From Devosia sp. (GTDB taxonomy: Bacteria; Pseudomonadota; Alphaproteobacteria; Rhizobiales; Devosiaceae), in NCBI RefSeq assembly GCF_030689745.1, contig NZ_JAUYGL010000146.1, positions 1 through 60,541 on the forward strand: DNA of 60,541 bases, in the 5' to 3' direction. Made by a program: the position numbers and the translations under genes. This document shows, piece by piece, positions 18,346-27,517 of this stretch (within the stretch, counting starts at the first letter, position 1; the number at the start of each line of letters is the position of its first letter). The notes beneath the pieces are model-generated. The model was not told where the DNA came from. It ran no database searches and saw only the letters and a program-made list of their open reading frames with translations.

Positions 18346-21300
18346 ATGTCCATTGCCCAGAAAAATGAGCGCGGCGGCACGCTGGCATCGCTTTTCGTGC
18401 GCCGCCCCATACTGGCCGCCGTGGTCAATGCGCTGATTGTGGTTACTGGCCTTGCCGCGCTGCTGGGGGCCGAGGTGCGCGAACTGCCCAGCGTCGAGCA
18501 GCCGGTATTGTCGATATCGACTGAATTCAGTGGCGCGGCAGCCGAGACCGTCGACCGCGAAGTGACCGCAATCATTGAGGGTGCCGTCGCGCGCGTGCAG
18601 GGCGTGTCCTCGATTTCATCAAGTTCATCGACGGGCCGCAGCCGCGTCACGCTCGAATTTGCCGACGGCACCAATCTTGATGTGGCCACCTCCGATGTGC
18701 GCGATGCGCTCAGCCGTACCGGCCGCAGCCTTCCCGATGGTGTCGACGACCCGGTCATTTACAAGGCCGACAGCGACGCCCAGGCGATCATCCGGCTCGC
18801 CGTGACGTCCGATACCATGTCGATTGCCGAGATGAGCGAAGTGGTCGAAGCGGTGATTTCCGAGCGCCTCAGCGCGGTAGCCGGCGTCTCCGAAGTTCAG
18901 GTCTACGGCACGCGCGAGACTGCCTTCGAAGTCGATATCGATCCGCTCAAGTTGGCCAGTCGCGGGCTGACGGTGGCCGATGTGCGCAATGCACTCTCCA
19001 CCATCGCCTTTGACGCGCCGGCAGGCTCCATCAACGGCCCCAACCAGAATATCACCGTTCGGGCGATCTCCGAAATCACCACGACGCGCGACTTTGAAGA
19101 CATCATCATCGAAGGGCGCACGCGTCTGGGCGATGTGGCCACGGTGGTGTTCGACGCCGCCGGCAGCACCTCCGCGCTGCGTTCGGATGGCAAGCCCGGC
19201 ATTGGTCTGGGCATCGTGCGGCAGGCGCAGTCCAACACCATCGAGATATCGAAGGGCATCCATGCCGCGGTGGATGGGCTCAACGACACCCTGCCCGAGG
19301 GTATCGAGATCAAGGTCTCCAGCGACGATGCGGTGTTCATTGAGGGGGCGCTGCATGAGGTTCAGGTGGCCCTGGCTGTGTCACTGGCGGTTGTCGTTGC
19401 CGTGATCTTCCTGTTCCTGCTCGATTGGCGCGCCACCATCGTGCCTGCCATTGCCATGCCTATCGCCTTGCTTGGTGCGGTGGCCGGCATCTACCTGGCC
19501 GGATTCTCCCTCAACATCATCACCCTGCTGGCGCTGGTCCTGGCGACCGGCCTGGTCGTGGATGACGCTATCGTGGTGCTGGAAAACATCGTGCGGCGAA
19601 AGAACATGGGAATGGGGCCGCGCGCCGCCGCTGTGCTGGGTACCCAGGAAGTGTTCTTTGCCGTCGTGGCCACGACTCTGACGCTGGCCGCCGTGTTTGT
19701 TCCGCTGTCTTTCCTGCAGGGCCAGACCGGGCGCCTGTTCCGGGAGTTTGGCTTCACCCTGGCCATTGCGGTGCTCATTTCATCGATTGTTGCGCTGTCG
19801 ATGGGCCCAATGATCGCCTCACGCTTCCTCAAGGCTCACGACGCCCGTCAGCACGGTGGCATTATTGGCGCCATAGGGCGCGGCATGGCGCGTTTCTACC
19901 GGGTCACCCTGCGGGTCGCGCTGGCCAATCCTTTCGTCGTGGTGCTGATCGCCCTGTTGTTCGCCGCCTCGTCCTATTTCGTGTTTGGCAATCTGCGGCA
20001 GGAAATCACGCCCCCTGAAGATCGCTCCCAGCTTGCCCTGAGCATCTCGGCGCCCAACACCGCCAGTCTTGATTACGTTCGCACCGAGATGACGCGGGTG
20101 GAAGCCATGTTGCAGCCCTATCTCGACAATGGCGAAGTGCAGTCGATCTTTGTGCTTTCCGGCTTTGGCACGGGCGGTTTCATGGTCCTGACCCTCGCGC
20201 CATGGGGCGAGCGGGACCGCACTCAGGCTGAAATCGCCAACGAGATCAATGCGCTGATGACACAGGTTCCCGGCATCCGGGCCTCGGTCCGGCAAGGCAA
20301 CAGCCTGGGCATTCGCGGCGGCGGCGCCGGCCTGCAGTTCGCCGTGGTCGGATCGGACTACACGGTGCTCGCCGACACGGCCCAGCAAATCGCAGATCTG
20401 CTGGACCAGGACGGTCGCTTTGGCCGCGTCAGCGTGAATTTCGATACCACCCAGCCGCAACTGACGCTGACGGTCGACCGGGCCAAGGCCGACGCCCTGG
20501 GCATCGACATCAATGGCCTGGCCACCACGCTGCAGGCCATGATCGACGGCAGCGACATCGGCAATGTCTTCATCAATGACACCAGCTATACCGTCCGCCT
20601 GGTCTCGACCAGCAACCCGATCAACGATCCACGCGACCTCGAAAGCCTGTTCATCAAGACCGGCGACGGGCGGTTCGTGCCCATGTCGACCATCGCCAGC
20701 ATTGTCGAGTCAGCGGTGCCGCCCTCGCTGAGCCGGGAACAGCAGCGCCGTGCCGTGCCGGTGACTGCGAGCCTGGATGGCGGCATCGCGCTTGGCGACG
20801 CCTACTATCAGACGCTGGAGCTGGCCCGCCCCCTGCTGCCGGAGGGGGTCTCGATCATTCCCTTGGCCGAGGCGCGCACCATTGGTGAGGCCAATAATGG
20901 CCTGCTCATCACCTTCGGCTTTGCCCTGGTCATCATTCTGCTGGTCCTGGCGGCGCAGTTCGAGAGCCTGTGGAGCGCAATCATCGTCATGACCACCGTG
21001 CCGTTCGGCGTCGCCGCGGCGCTCTATGCTTTGCTGGTGACCGGGGGGAGTCTCAATATCTTCAGCCAGATCGGACTGGTGCTGGTCGTCGGCATCATGG
21101 CCAAGAACGGTATTCTCATCGTCGAATTCGCCAACCAGTTGCGCGACAGAGGGTTGCCCGTGCGCGAAGCCATCGAGCAGGCCTCCAATATTCGGTTGCG
21201 CCCGGTAATGATGACCATGATTGCGACCATTCTCGGTGGTCTGCCGCTGGTATTGGCCAGCGGCGCCGGCGCAGAAGCGCGCTCGGCGCTGGGCTGGGTA

Positions 21301-21459
21301 ATGGTCGGTGGCCTCAGCTTTGCGGCGATATCAACGCTCTACCTGACCCCGGCGGCCTATCTGCTGCTCGCCAGATTTTCGCAGCCCAGAACCCAGGAAG
21401 AAGCACGGCTTGAGCAGGAGCTGGACGCAGCCAGCGCCAAGCCGGAACCGGCTGAATAG
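18346..21459 (+). CDS. RND multidrug efflux permease (HAE-1/AcrB type)
   Basis: Inner-membrane proton-driven pump of 1037 residues, the usual size. Topology is the RND plan: one N-terminal segment (L-F-V-R-R-P-I-L-A-A-V-V-N-A-L), a large periplasmic loop, six segments, and a repeat of the pattern in the second half. The proton-relay segment L-A-T-G-L-V-V-D-D-A-I-V-V-L-E-N with paired aspartates is intact. GAGGAG precedes the ATG at 18346, while the open frame begins earlier at 18283 inside the adaptor gene. Drug or solvent export is the family role; the substrate is unknown. Confidence 0.93.
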   Translation: MSIAQKNERGGTLASLFVRRPILAAVVNALIVVTGLAALLGAEVRELPSVEQPVLSISTEFSGAAAETVDREVTAIIEGAVARVQGVSSISSSSSTGRSRVTLEFADGTNLDVATSDVRDALSRTGRSLPDGVDDPVIYKADSDAQAIIRLAVTSDTMSIAEMSEVVEAVISERLSAVAGVSEVQVYGTRETAFEVDIDPLKLASRGLTVADVRNALSTIAFDAPAGSINGPNQNITVRAISEITTTRDFEDIIIEGRTRLGDVATVVFDAAGSTSALRSDGKPGIGLGIVRQAQSNTIEISKGIHAAVDGLNDTLPEGIEIKVSSDDAVFIEGALHEVQVALAVSLAVVVAVIFLFLLDWRATIVPAIAMPIALLGAVAGIYLAGFSLNIITLLALVLATGLVVDDAIVVLENIVRRKNMGMGPRAAAVLGTQEVFFAVVATTLTLAAVFVPLSFLQGQTGRLFREFGFTLAIAVLISSIVALSMGPMIASRFLKAHDARQHGGIIGAIGRGMARFYRVTLRVALANPFVVVLIALLFAASSYFVFGNLRQEITPPEDRSQLALSISAPNTASLDYVRTEMTRVEAMLQPYLDNGEVQSIFVLSGFGTGGFMVLTLAPWGERDRTQAEIANEINALMTQVPGIRASVRQGNSLGIRGGGAGLQFAVVGSDYTVLADTAQQIADLLDQDGRFGRVSVNFDTTQPQLTLTVDRAKADALGIDINGLATTLQAMIDGSDIGNVFINDTSYTVRLVSTSNPINDPRDLESLFIKTGDGRFVPMSTIASIVESAVPPSLSREQQRRAVPVTASLDGGIALGDAYYQTLELARPLLPEGVSIIPLAEARTIGEANNGLLITFGFALVIILLVLAAQFESLWSAIIVMTTVPFGVAAALYALLVTGGSLNIFSQIGLVLVVGIMAKNGILIVEFANQLRDRGLPVREAIEQASNIRLRPVMMTMIATILGGLPLVLASGAGAEARSALGWVMVGGLSFAAISTLYLTPAAYLLLARFSQPRTQEEARLEQELDAASAKPEPAE

Positions 21460-21628
21460 GACAATCCCCCGCTCCGCCCGGACTCGAACCTGACCAAGCC
21501 CTTAAGATCGAAACGACAATTTATGCCCGTTTTAAAAGGCAACGGTGATTGCTCATCGCTAGGCTAGTGGTGCGACGGTCCTTTTTTGCGGTCAATCCCA
21601 ACCAGCCGATCGCATCTGCGAGGCTGTT

Positions 21629-22777
21629 TTGCTCAGGCGTGTTTCACTTGATGCCGCAACGGACAATGCGCGAACTGCGCCAGCGCCCGCTACTGGCCAG
21701 CCGGCCGCCCAGGCGCCCGAGCTGACCGGGATTGAGCGGCGCCGGCATCCACGGGTCAGTCTTACGGACTCAGATGACAGCGGCTCCGGCCAGATGCGCG
21801 AAGAGCGCCGCATGGGCGATCGTCGTGTGGCAAATTCCGACACCTATTCCGGACCCGAGCGCCGCATTGGCGAGCGCCGGAATTTTGATGAACTGCGCAA
21901 TGGCCTGCAATGGGGTGCTGCCGCTGAACACAAGAGCAGGTTTTTCTTGCCGCGCAGCTCGATGTTCAAACCGGCCCGGCTGGTCCTGCTGGTCATTGCG
22001 CTGGCCGCAGGTGGCCTCGCTGCCCTGCTGGTTTCCAGCCCAGCGCCCGAGCAGGTCGTGCCCAGCGTTGTCGCCGACGTCGCACCACCGCCAACGGGCA
22101 CCCGCATTCTCGTCGCCACGCAAGCCATCGGCATTGGCCAGCAACTTTCGGAAACCACGGTCGCCTGGGAATACTGGCCCACTGACGCGATCAACACCCA
22201 CTATGTCACCGAAGACGATGCGCCCCAGGCCATAGCCGAGATGACGGGCACGCTGGCCCGCTTTGAGATCTTCGCTGGCGACCCAATTCGCGAGGACAAG
22301 CTGGCCCGCAATGCCCAGGGCTATCTGTCGGCGGTTCTGGCAAGCGGCATGCGCGGCGTCTCCGTAACGGTGTCGGCCCAAGCCGCCTCCGGCGGTTTCA
22401 TCGTGCCCAATGATCATGTCGACGTCATTCTGACCCGCCCTTCATCTGCCGGTCAGACCTCGGAAACGGTCCTGCGCAATGCCCGTGTCCTGGCGATCAA
22501 CACACGGCTGGGCGAAACCGGCCAGACCGGCGCCCCCGCCGATCCGGACAATCCACGCGCCGAGATCTTTGCCGATCATGCCATTGCCACGCTGGAACTC
22601 GATGAGGAGCAGGCCGAAATCCTGGTCAATGCGTCCTCGCTCGGGCCGCTGACCCTGGCCCTGCGCGCGATGACAGATTTCGCCGAACCGGACGCCATCG
22701 CCGAGCTCAACACCAATCAGTCCATCCGGATCACCAGCCCGTTCTGGAACCCGGGCAGTGCCCGGGAGCCACGGTGA
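21629..22777 (+). CDS. cpaB: Flp pilus assembly protein CpaB/RcpC with N-terminal extension
   Basis: The C-terminal 271 residues (from Met-112, base 21962) are a normal CpaB/RcpC: a membrane anchor (L-V-L-L-V-I-A-L-A-A-G-G), a SAF domain with R-I-L-V-A-T-Q-A-I-G-I-G-Q-Q-L, and the periplasmic region with H-V-D-V-I-L-T. CpaB supports the Tad/Flp secretin. The same frame is open upstream to 21629 (TTG) with native-looking codon use, adding about 111 hydrophilic residues carrying I-E-R-R-R-H-P-R, R-R-M-G-D-R-R and E-R-R-I-G-E-R-R. A start at 21962 would give only standard CpaB. The extension would be cytoplasmic. Confidence 0.8.
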   Translation: MLRRVSLDAATDNARTAPAPATGQPAAQAPELTGIERRRHPRVSLTDSDDSGSGQMREERRMGDRRVANSDTYSGPERRIGERRNFDELRNGLQWGAAAEHKSRFFLPRSSMFKPARLVLLVIALAAGGLAALLVSSPAPEQVVPSVVADVAPPPTGTRILVATQAIGIGQQLSETTVAWEYWPTDAINTHYVTEDDAPQAIAEMTGTLARFEIFAGDPIREDKLARNAQGYLSAVLASGMRGVSVTVSAQAASGGFIVPNDHVDVILTRPSSAGQTSETVLRNARVLAINTRLGETGQTGAPADPDNPRAEIFADHAIATLELDEEQAEILVNASSLGPLTLALRAMTDFAEPDAIAELNTNQSIRITSPFWNPGSAREPR

Positions 22778-22847
22778 CCCATTAAGGCGGCATTGATCAA
22801 GGCCAGATAGGCTCCGATCAACCGACGAACCACAACGAAGCGAACAG

Positions 22848-24248
22848 ATGACAAAAGCCCCAGGCAATCTGCGCACATTCATAGTGACGACCCTGCTGCG
22901 CGCCGCCGCAATACTGCTGCTCGCCGGCGCCGGCCAGGCCATGGCCCAGACCGTGCATTACGATCTGTCCACCACCTCGGTACTGCGCATCAACATGCCG
23001 GTCTCCCAGGCGGTGACGGTGACCGTCTCTGGCCCGGTCGACAAGATCGTGGCCGCTGACCCCACCATTGCCGAAGCCCAACCCATCACCGATCGTTCGC
23101 TCTATCTGGTGGGCAAGACCTTTGGCACCACCACCGTCAATCTCTACTCCAGCACCGGCGTGCCGATCGGTCTGCTCGCTGTCGAAGTAGGCGCCGACAC
23201 CGCCGATATCGCCCAGTCCATTCGCGCGGCGGTGCCAAGCTCCAGTATCCAGGTCTCCACCGTCAACGGTCGGGTTCGCCTCGCCGGAACGGTCCCCGAC
23301 TCCTTGTCGATGGACAAGGCCCTCGAGATCGTCGCCCAGTATGGCAGCCCCGCCGTGGTCAACACCATAACGCTGGTGGGCGGCCAACAGGTCAATCTCG
23401 AGGTGCGCATTCTCGAAGCCCAGCGCGACGCGGGCCGTGAGCTGGGGATCAATTGGGGCGGCTCGATCGGCGGCGTCCAGGCCAGCATTGGCGGGGGCGC
23501 GGGCGGTCCGGCGGCCAATGCCGGTTCATTCTCCTCATTCGCCACCAGTGTTCTGGCGGGCGTTTCGGGCATCAGCCTGAATGCCACGATCAAGGCGCTG
23601 GAAGGCAAGCGCCTGGTCCGCACCCTGGCCGAACCCAATCTGACCACCCTGTCGGGCGTCAAGGCGAGCTTTCTGGCCGGCGGCCAGGTCCCCATTCGCG
23701 TCGCCGATCCCAATGGCAATGTCACGCTCAACTACCGCGATTTCGGCGTCCGGCTGACCTTTACGCCCATGGTGCTGGGCGACCGCATCCAGATCCACCT
23801 GGCGCCCGAGGTCAGCGTTATCGGTGGCTATACCGCCGGCGGCGACCCCATCTTCAACACCCGCAATCTCGATGCCACTGTCGAGTTGCGCGACGGGCAG
23901 AGCTTTTCGGTTGCCGGCCTGATCCAGGCCGACACCAGCCTCAGCCAGGATCAGTTGCCCTGGATCGGCGACGTGCCCATTCTCGGCTCCCTGTTCAAAT
24001 CGTCGGGCTACAAGAAGCACGACACCGAACTTGTCGTCATCGTTACGCCGCGCCTGGTCCAGCCCTCCGTTGCCGGCCAGACCCCCGCGTCGCCGCTGGA
24101 CGCGACCCAGGCCGCCAATGACCTTGAGTTCTTCGCCCTCGGGCAAATGGAAGTGACCCGCAAGATGATCCGCAGCTTCCAGACCGGCGAGGGGATCGTC
24201 GGTCCCTATGGCTACATCATCGATCTTGGATCGGAGGCGACCAATTGA
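22848..24248 (+). CDS. cpaC: Tad/Flp pilus secretin CpaC/RcpA
   Basis: Outer-membrane secretin of the Tad/Flp type, 466 residues. A signal peptide ends near residue 34 (A-M-A-Q). Next come the N-terminal pilus-type domain with G-P-V-D-K-I-V-A-A-D-P, a BON-like segment (V-N-G-R-V-R-L-A-G-T-V-P-D) and the secretin core, with V-P-I-L-G-S-L-F-K-S and E-L-V-V-I-V-T-P-R-L-V near the C-terminus. It forms the channel for Flp pili or related filaments. It follows cpaB after 70 bases and overlaps the next start. Confidence 0.93.
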   Translation: MTKAPGNLRTFIVTTLLRAAAILLLAGAGQAMAQTVHYDLSTTSVLRINMPVSQAVTVTVSGPVDKIVAADPTIAEAQPITDRSLYLVGKTFGTTTVNLYSSTGVPIGLLAVEVGADTADIAQSIRAAVPSSSIQVSTVNGRVRLAGTVPDSLSMDKALEIVAQYGSPAVVNTITLVGGQQVNLEVRILEAQRDAGRELGINWGGSIGGVQASIGGGAGGPAANAGSFSSFATSVLAGVSGISLNATIKALEGKRLVRTLAEPNLTTLSGVKASFLAGGQVPIRVADPNGNVTLNYRDFGVRLTFTPMVLGDRIQIHLAPEVSVIGGYTAGGDPIFNTRNLDATVELRDGQSFSVAGLIQADTSLSQDQLPWIGDVPILGSLFKSSGYKKHDTELVVIVTPRLVQPSVAGQTPASPLDATQAANDLEFFALGQMEVTRKMIRSFQTGEGIVGPYGYIIDLGSEATN

Positions 24249-24493
24249 GCCCGCTGCGCCCATCCCGCATGGCGGGGACTGTTGCCGTGCTCCTCACTGT
24301 TGCCCTGCTGCTCAGTGGCTGCACCTATGACTATCTGCAGCACACAGATCGCGTCGCCTTCAGTTCGGGCAATGCGGTCAAGGCCAATCTCGAGCGTGAA
24401 ACGATCGACCCGGCGTCGATGAGGTCCACGGTCGGGCTTGGCAGGAATGGCTCGGTCATCCCGTCCGACGCGGTTGCCGCCCCCAGCCCCTGA
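24245..24493 (+). CDS. small lipoprotein of the Tad/Flp module
   Basis: 82-residue predicted lipoprotein with a lipobox (L-L-S-G-C, Cys-26) after a hydrophobic segment. The TTG start overlaps the cpaC stop in TTGA, indicating coupled translation; an ATG at 24269 would shorten the signal sequence. The mature part (H-T-D-R-V-A-F-S-S-G-N-A-V-K-A-N) resembles small lipoproteins seen beside Cpa genes in Hyphomicrobiales and may be a reduced CpaD-like pilotin for the secretin; that role is inferred. Confidence 0.75.
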   Translation: MSPLRPSRMAGTVAVLLTVALLLSGCTYDYLQHTDRVAFSSGNAVKANLERETIDPASMRSTVGLGRNGSVIPSDAVAAPSP

Positions 24494-24647
24494 TCCAGAC
24501 AACGCCCATCGCACATCGTCGCTGGCCGCCGGGAAATGACAGCCCGGTGCACATGCTGAAAGCCTGACGCTTTTATGCGCTGGCCCGCGGGTGGCAAGAC
24601 GTTGGAAAGATCGCGTGCCCCCGGCCTAGCCGCTCAGACCAGCCCGG

Positions 24648-24670
24648 GCGCCTGACCACGGGTCAGGCGC
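24648..24670 (-). terminator. hairpin overlapping the TPR lipoprotein stop codon
   Basis: Perfect 10-base stem GCGCCTGACC/GGTCAGGCGC with a 3-base loop. The stop codon of the minus-strand TPR gene (24663-24665) lies within the stem. It probably ends that transcript and may also serve the converging cpa unit; no T tract follows. Confidence 0.55.
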
Positions 24671-25187
24671 GCGACCTGGCCGATGAGTAGGCCAGCATCT
24701 GGATATTGTTGTCGATCACCGCATTATTGGGGTCGAGCGCCGCTGCCTTGCGGAAATTTGTCAGCGCACCCACGGCATTGCCGCGCAGCAGATAGGAGTA
24801 GCCCACATTGTTGTAGTATTGCGCGGTGCCACCGGAAATCTTGTAGAGCGCCGCATAGACGCGGTCTGACAGGTCAAACCGTCCCAGCCGGTCATAGGAG
24901 GCGCTCAGCCCGATATAGCCCTGCGCATCATTTGGCGACAACTCGACAACCTTCTTGTAGAGCGCCGCTGAGTAGCCAAAATCATTGCCGTGAAAATGGC
25001 CGCGCGCCTCGGCCAGTGCGACATCGGCCGTATAGCTGGATCCGGCCCGCAATTCGGGGATGCTGGCACTGCTGGTGCCGAAACTGCTCAGGTTGGCTGT
25101 CGAGCAGCCCGTCAGTGACAGCATGGTCAATCCAACGGCCAGGACACCGGTATTCAACAATCCAGCAAATCGGCTCACGTCACTCAC
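24663..25187 (-). CDS. TadD-like tetratricopeptide lipoprotein
   Basis: 174-residue TPR protein with a lipobox (L-S-L-T-G-C, Cys-28). About three TPR units span residues 60-165 (A-L-Y-K-K-V-V-E-L-S-P-N-D-A-Q-G-Y; N-N-V-G-Y-S-Y-L-L-R-G-N; A-A-A-L-D-P-N-N-A). TadD proteins of this type support Tad/Flp pilus assembly, and the gene lies tail to tail with the cpa genes. Start is GTG at 25187 or GTG at 25178, the latter better placed behind GAGGTGAG. Linkage to the pilus is inferred from fold and position. Confidence 0.8.
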   Translation of the reverse strand: MSDVSRFAGLLNTGVLAVGLTMLSLTGCSTANLSSFGTSSASIPELRAGSSYTADVALAEARGHFHGNDFGYSAALYKKVVELSPNDAQGYIGLSASYDRLGRFDLSDRVYAALYKISGGTAQYYNNVGYSYLLRGNAVGALTNFRKAAALDPNNAVIDNNIQMLAYSSARSRA

Positions 25188-25565
25188 CTCAGTACCGACG
25201 CCATGTGGCGCTTCAGGTCCTCAGGATAGGCAGGCAGCTTAGTATGTTGGGTAAATGCAAAGCGATACCGTGCGCCAAAGTTAACGCCCGCTTACAAGGC
25301 GCAAGCCCGCATCGGGTAGTGATGCCGGTGTCTCGCGGCGCATCTGAGCAAACTCCGGCGGTCGTGGCACGGATGTTGTCCCGAAAGTGTTCGGATGGCT
25401 TGCGCGCCCACCCGGCGCGTCTCGGCACGATTTGCGCCCGATCATCTCAAAGCCAAGGGCAAAATTCTGAACTTTACCAGGCCGGTGCGTGGGCTTGCTC
25501 GGTTGGCAAAACCCATGTGCCGTCCGTAAATGGAGGGCAAAACTATGCAGTATCAAGGGATTAGT
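25188..25565. other. intergenic stretch upstream of the TPR gene
   Basis: About 380 bases between the TPR gene and the tRNA. No gene or clear repeat was found. It must carry the TPR gene promoter and sequence 3' of the tRNA. Confidence 0.4.
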
Positions 25566-25641
25566 TGGTGGGCCCACCAGGACTCGAACCTGGAACCAGA
25601 CCGTTATGAGCGGTCGGCTCTAACCATTGAGCTATGGGCCC
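25566..25641 (-). tRNA. tRNA with CAU anticodon, probably tRNA-Ile2
   Basis: Complete cloverleaf with encoded CCA. Acceptor stem GGGCCCA pairs with TGGGCCC, the anticodon stem is GACCG/CGGTC with loop CTCATAA (anticodon CAT), and the T arm contains GGTTCGAGTCC. Pairs C4-G69 and C5-G68 are known TilS recognition features, which mark the lysidine-modified isoleucine tRNA that reads AUA rather than elongator methionine tRNA. Automated tools may label it Met. Confidence 0.92.
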
Positions 25642-25839
25642 CATGCCGAGTTTTCGGCATTTTGTTGGCTGGTAGCACGCGCTAACGGCAGGGGTCAAAT
25701 GCGCTCTTGGGCGTGCCCCGTCGCGCCAGCGCTCCCCATTTGACGCGGCCAAGGCTGACGCGGCCAAGACCGCCGGTTTGCCGAGGACAGCGGTTTGCGC
25801 TGTCCCGGCCCCAACCACCGCCCCTCACGGCAGTTGCCG

Positions 25840-26589
25840 CTAGCGCAGCGTCACTTGCACCGGCGCCATGCCGGCCAGTTCGGCCTCGATGGCCAGCGGC
25901 CCCGTCGCCGGATATTTGAGGCGCGCCCCGGTGATGATGACATCGCCCGCATTCAGCGCCAGCCCGCGGCTGATGGCGTGATTGGCGAGCCAGGCAATGG
26001 CAGCGACAATTTCCTGCCATGAGGCGCCCTGTTCGGTCTGGGCCACTGCTGCGCCGCCATAGCGCAGCTCGATCGGCAGGCTGGCAAAATCCAGTGTCGT
26101 CGGCGGGGTCAGCGGCGCCCCCACGATCACCGCGGCATTGCTTTGCAGATCGCCCATCTTGAGCAGCGATGGCGCCTCGGCGGCTTCCGCAAATGAACTG
26201 GCGCACATTTCCAGCGCCGGGTGCACCGACACAATCGCTGCCGCCGCGTCTTCGGGCGTATAGGGCGTGGCCTTGCGGGCCAGCGTCCGCCCCAGCTTGA
26301 CGGCCACCTCCACCTCGCTCAGAAAGACCATCAGCCCGGCCTGATCAAGCGTGGCCGCATTGTCATGGTAACGCGATTTCGGGATCGGCGAGCACATCGG
26401 CTCGCCCTCGCCCCCTGCCAGCACCTTCCAGCCGCCTGCCGCGCCCTCATGGCGCATCACCGCATCCTGCAGACGATAGCTCTCCGCCAGCGTCTGGGGC
26501 ACCCAGCTTGCCGGAAAAGCCGTGATCGGCCGGGATGTATGGCGGGCCTCAAACAGGGCGAGTGCGGCATCTTCCAGAGCGTCGGACAT
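25840..26589 (-). CDS. 2-keto-4-pentenoate hydratase-like protein (FAH superfamily)
   Basis: 249-residue member of the MhpD/FAH hydratase family, which hydrates 2-hydroxypenta-2,4-dienoates in aromatic degradation or related acids. Recognisable parts are G-W-K-V, E-V-E-V-A-V-K-L-G near residue 93, the H-P-A-L-E-M-C core and the C-terminal G-D-V-I-I-T-G-A. The ATG at 26589 has GAGGATG upstream. It is divergent from an IclR regulator, which is probably its controller. No other aromatic-pathway genes are nearby, so the true substrate is open. Confidence 0.8.
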   Translation of the reverse strand: MSDALEDAALALFEARHTSRPITAFPASWVPQTLAESYRLQDAVMRHEGAAGGWKVLAGGEGEPMCSPIPKSRYHDNAATLDQAGLMVFLSEVEVAVKLGRTLARKATPYTPEDAAAAIVSVHPALEMCASSFAEAAEAPSLLKMGDLQSNAAVIVGAPLTPPTTLDFASLPIELRYGGAAVAQTEQGASWQEIVAAIAWLANHAISRGLALNAGDVIITGARLKYPATGPLAIEAELAGMAPVQVTLR

Positions 26590-26761
26590 GGTCATCCTCA
26601 TGATCGGCGATGGTTCGCCAGGGACCGGCAACATGTCCCATCACGCCGCGCCGGCGCAAGTGATGTCTGGGCAGGCAACGTCATTGCCCCCTGCCGGTGC
26701 GCCGCCTATTGTGCGCCAGGCGCTCTGTGTTCGGTCAGCGCCCAATGTGACGGAAGCTCCC

Positions 26762-27517
26762 ATGCGCGACGGCGACATCATCAACGGCCTGGTCAAGGGT
26801 CTGGCGGTCATCGAGTGCTTTGACGAGGAGCACGCCAGCCTGTCGATCACCGATGTCGCCCGCCGCACGGGCCTCGAACGGGCCACCGCCCGCCGCTGCC
26901 TGCTGACCCTCACCCATCTCGGCTACGCCAATTATGACGGCAAGTTCTTTCGCCTGGCGCCGCGCATCCTCAATCTGGGTCACTCCTATCTGGCCGCCAC
27001 GCCGCTGCCCCGGCTGATTCAACCCTATCTGGATGCCCTGTCCGCCCAGATCCACGAATCCTCCTCGGCCGCCGTTCTCGACAATACCGAGATTCTCTAT
27101 ATCGCCCGCGCCGCGCATCGCCGCGTCATGTCGATCAATCTGGGCGCAGGCGCTCATATGCCCGCTTACTGCACCTCGATGGGGCGCATCATGCTGGCCG
27201 CCCTGCCCGCCCCGCTTGCCGCCGATATTCTGGGCCGCTCCAACCTGATCGCCTATACCGCCAAGACCAAGGCCGATCTGGCTGCCATCACCACCGAACT
27301 GGCCGTCGTGGCCGCCCAGGGTTTTGCCGTCATTGATGAGGAGCTTGAGCTGGGCCTGTGTTCCATCGCCGTGCCGCTGCTCAATGCCGGGGGCCAGACC
27401 GTGGCTGCGCTCAATATTGGCGCCCAGACCGCGCGCGCCTCCACCTCGCACATGATCGCCAATTTCCTGCCGCTGATGCGCAAGGTCCAGGCCGAAGTGC
27501 GTCCCCTGCTGCGCTGA
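26762..27517 (+). CDS. IclR-family regulator (PcaR/PobR-like)
   Basis: 251-residue regulator with an N-terminal winged helix (about 10-70: L-S-I-T-D-V-A-R-R-T-G-L-E-R-A-T-A-R-R) and the IclR effector domain to the C-terminus (E-E-L-E-L-G-L-C-S-I-A-V-P-L near 200). The length and T-A-R-R-C-L-L-T-L recognition helix resemble the PcaR group, which controls aromatic-acid degradation. The ATG at 26762 starts at the family N-terminus. It is divergent from the hydratase over a 172-base gap and likely controls it. Confidence 0.88.
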   Translation: MRDGDIINGLVKGLAVIECFDEEHASLSITDVARRTGLERATARRCLLTLTHLGYANYDGKFFRLAPRILNLGHSYLAATPLPRLIQPYLDALSAQIHESSSAAVLDNTEILYIARAAHRRVMSINLGAGAHMPAYCTSMGRIMLAALPAPLAADILGRSNLIAYTAKTKADLAAITTELAVVAAQGFAVIDEELELGLCSIAVPLLNAGGQTVAALNIGAQTARASTSHMIANFLPLMRKVQAEVRPLLR

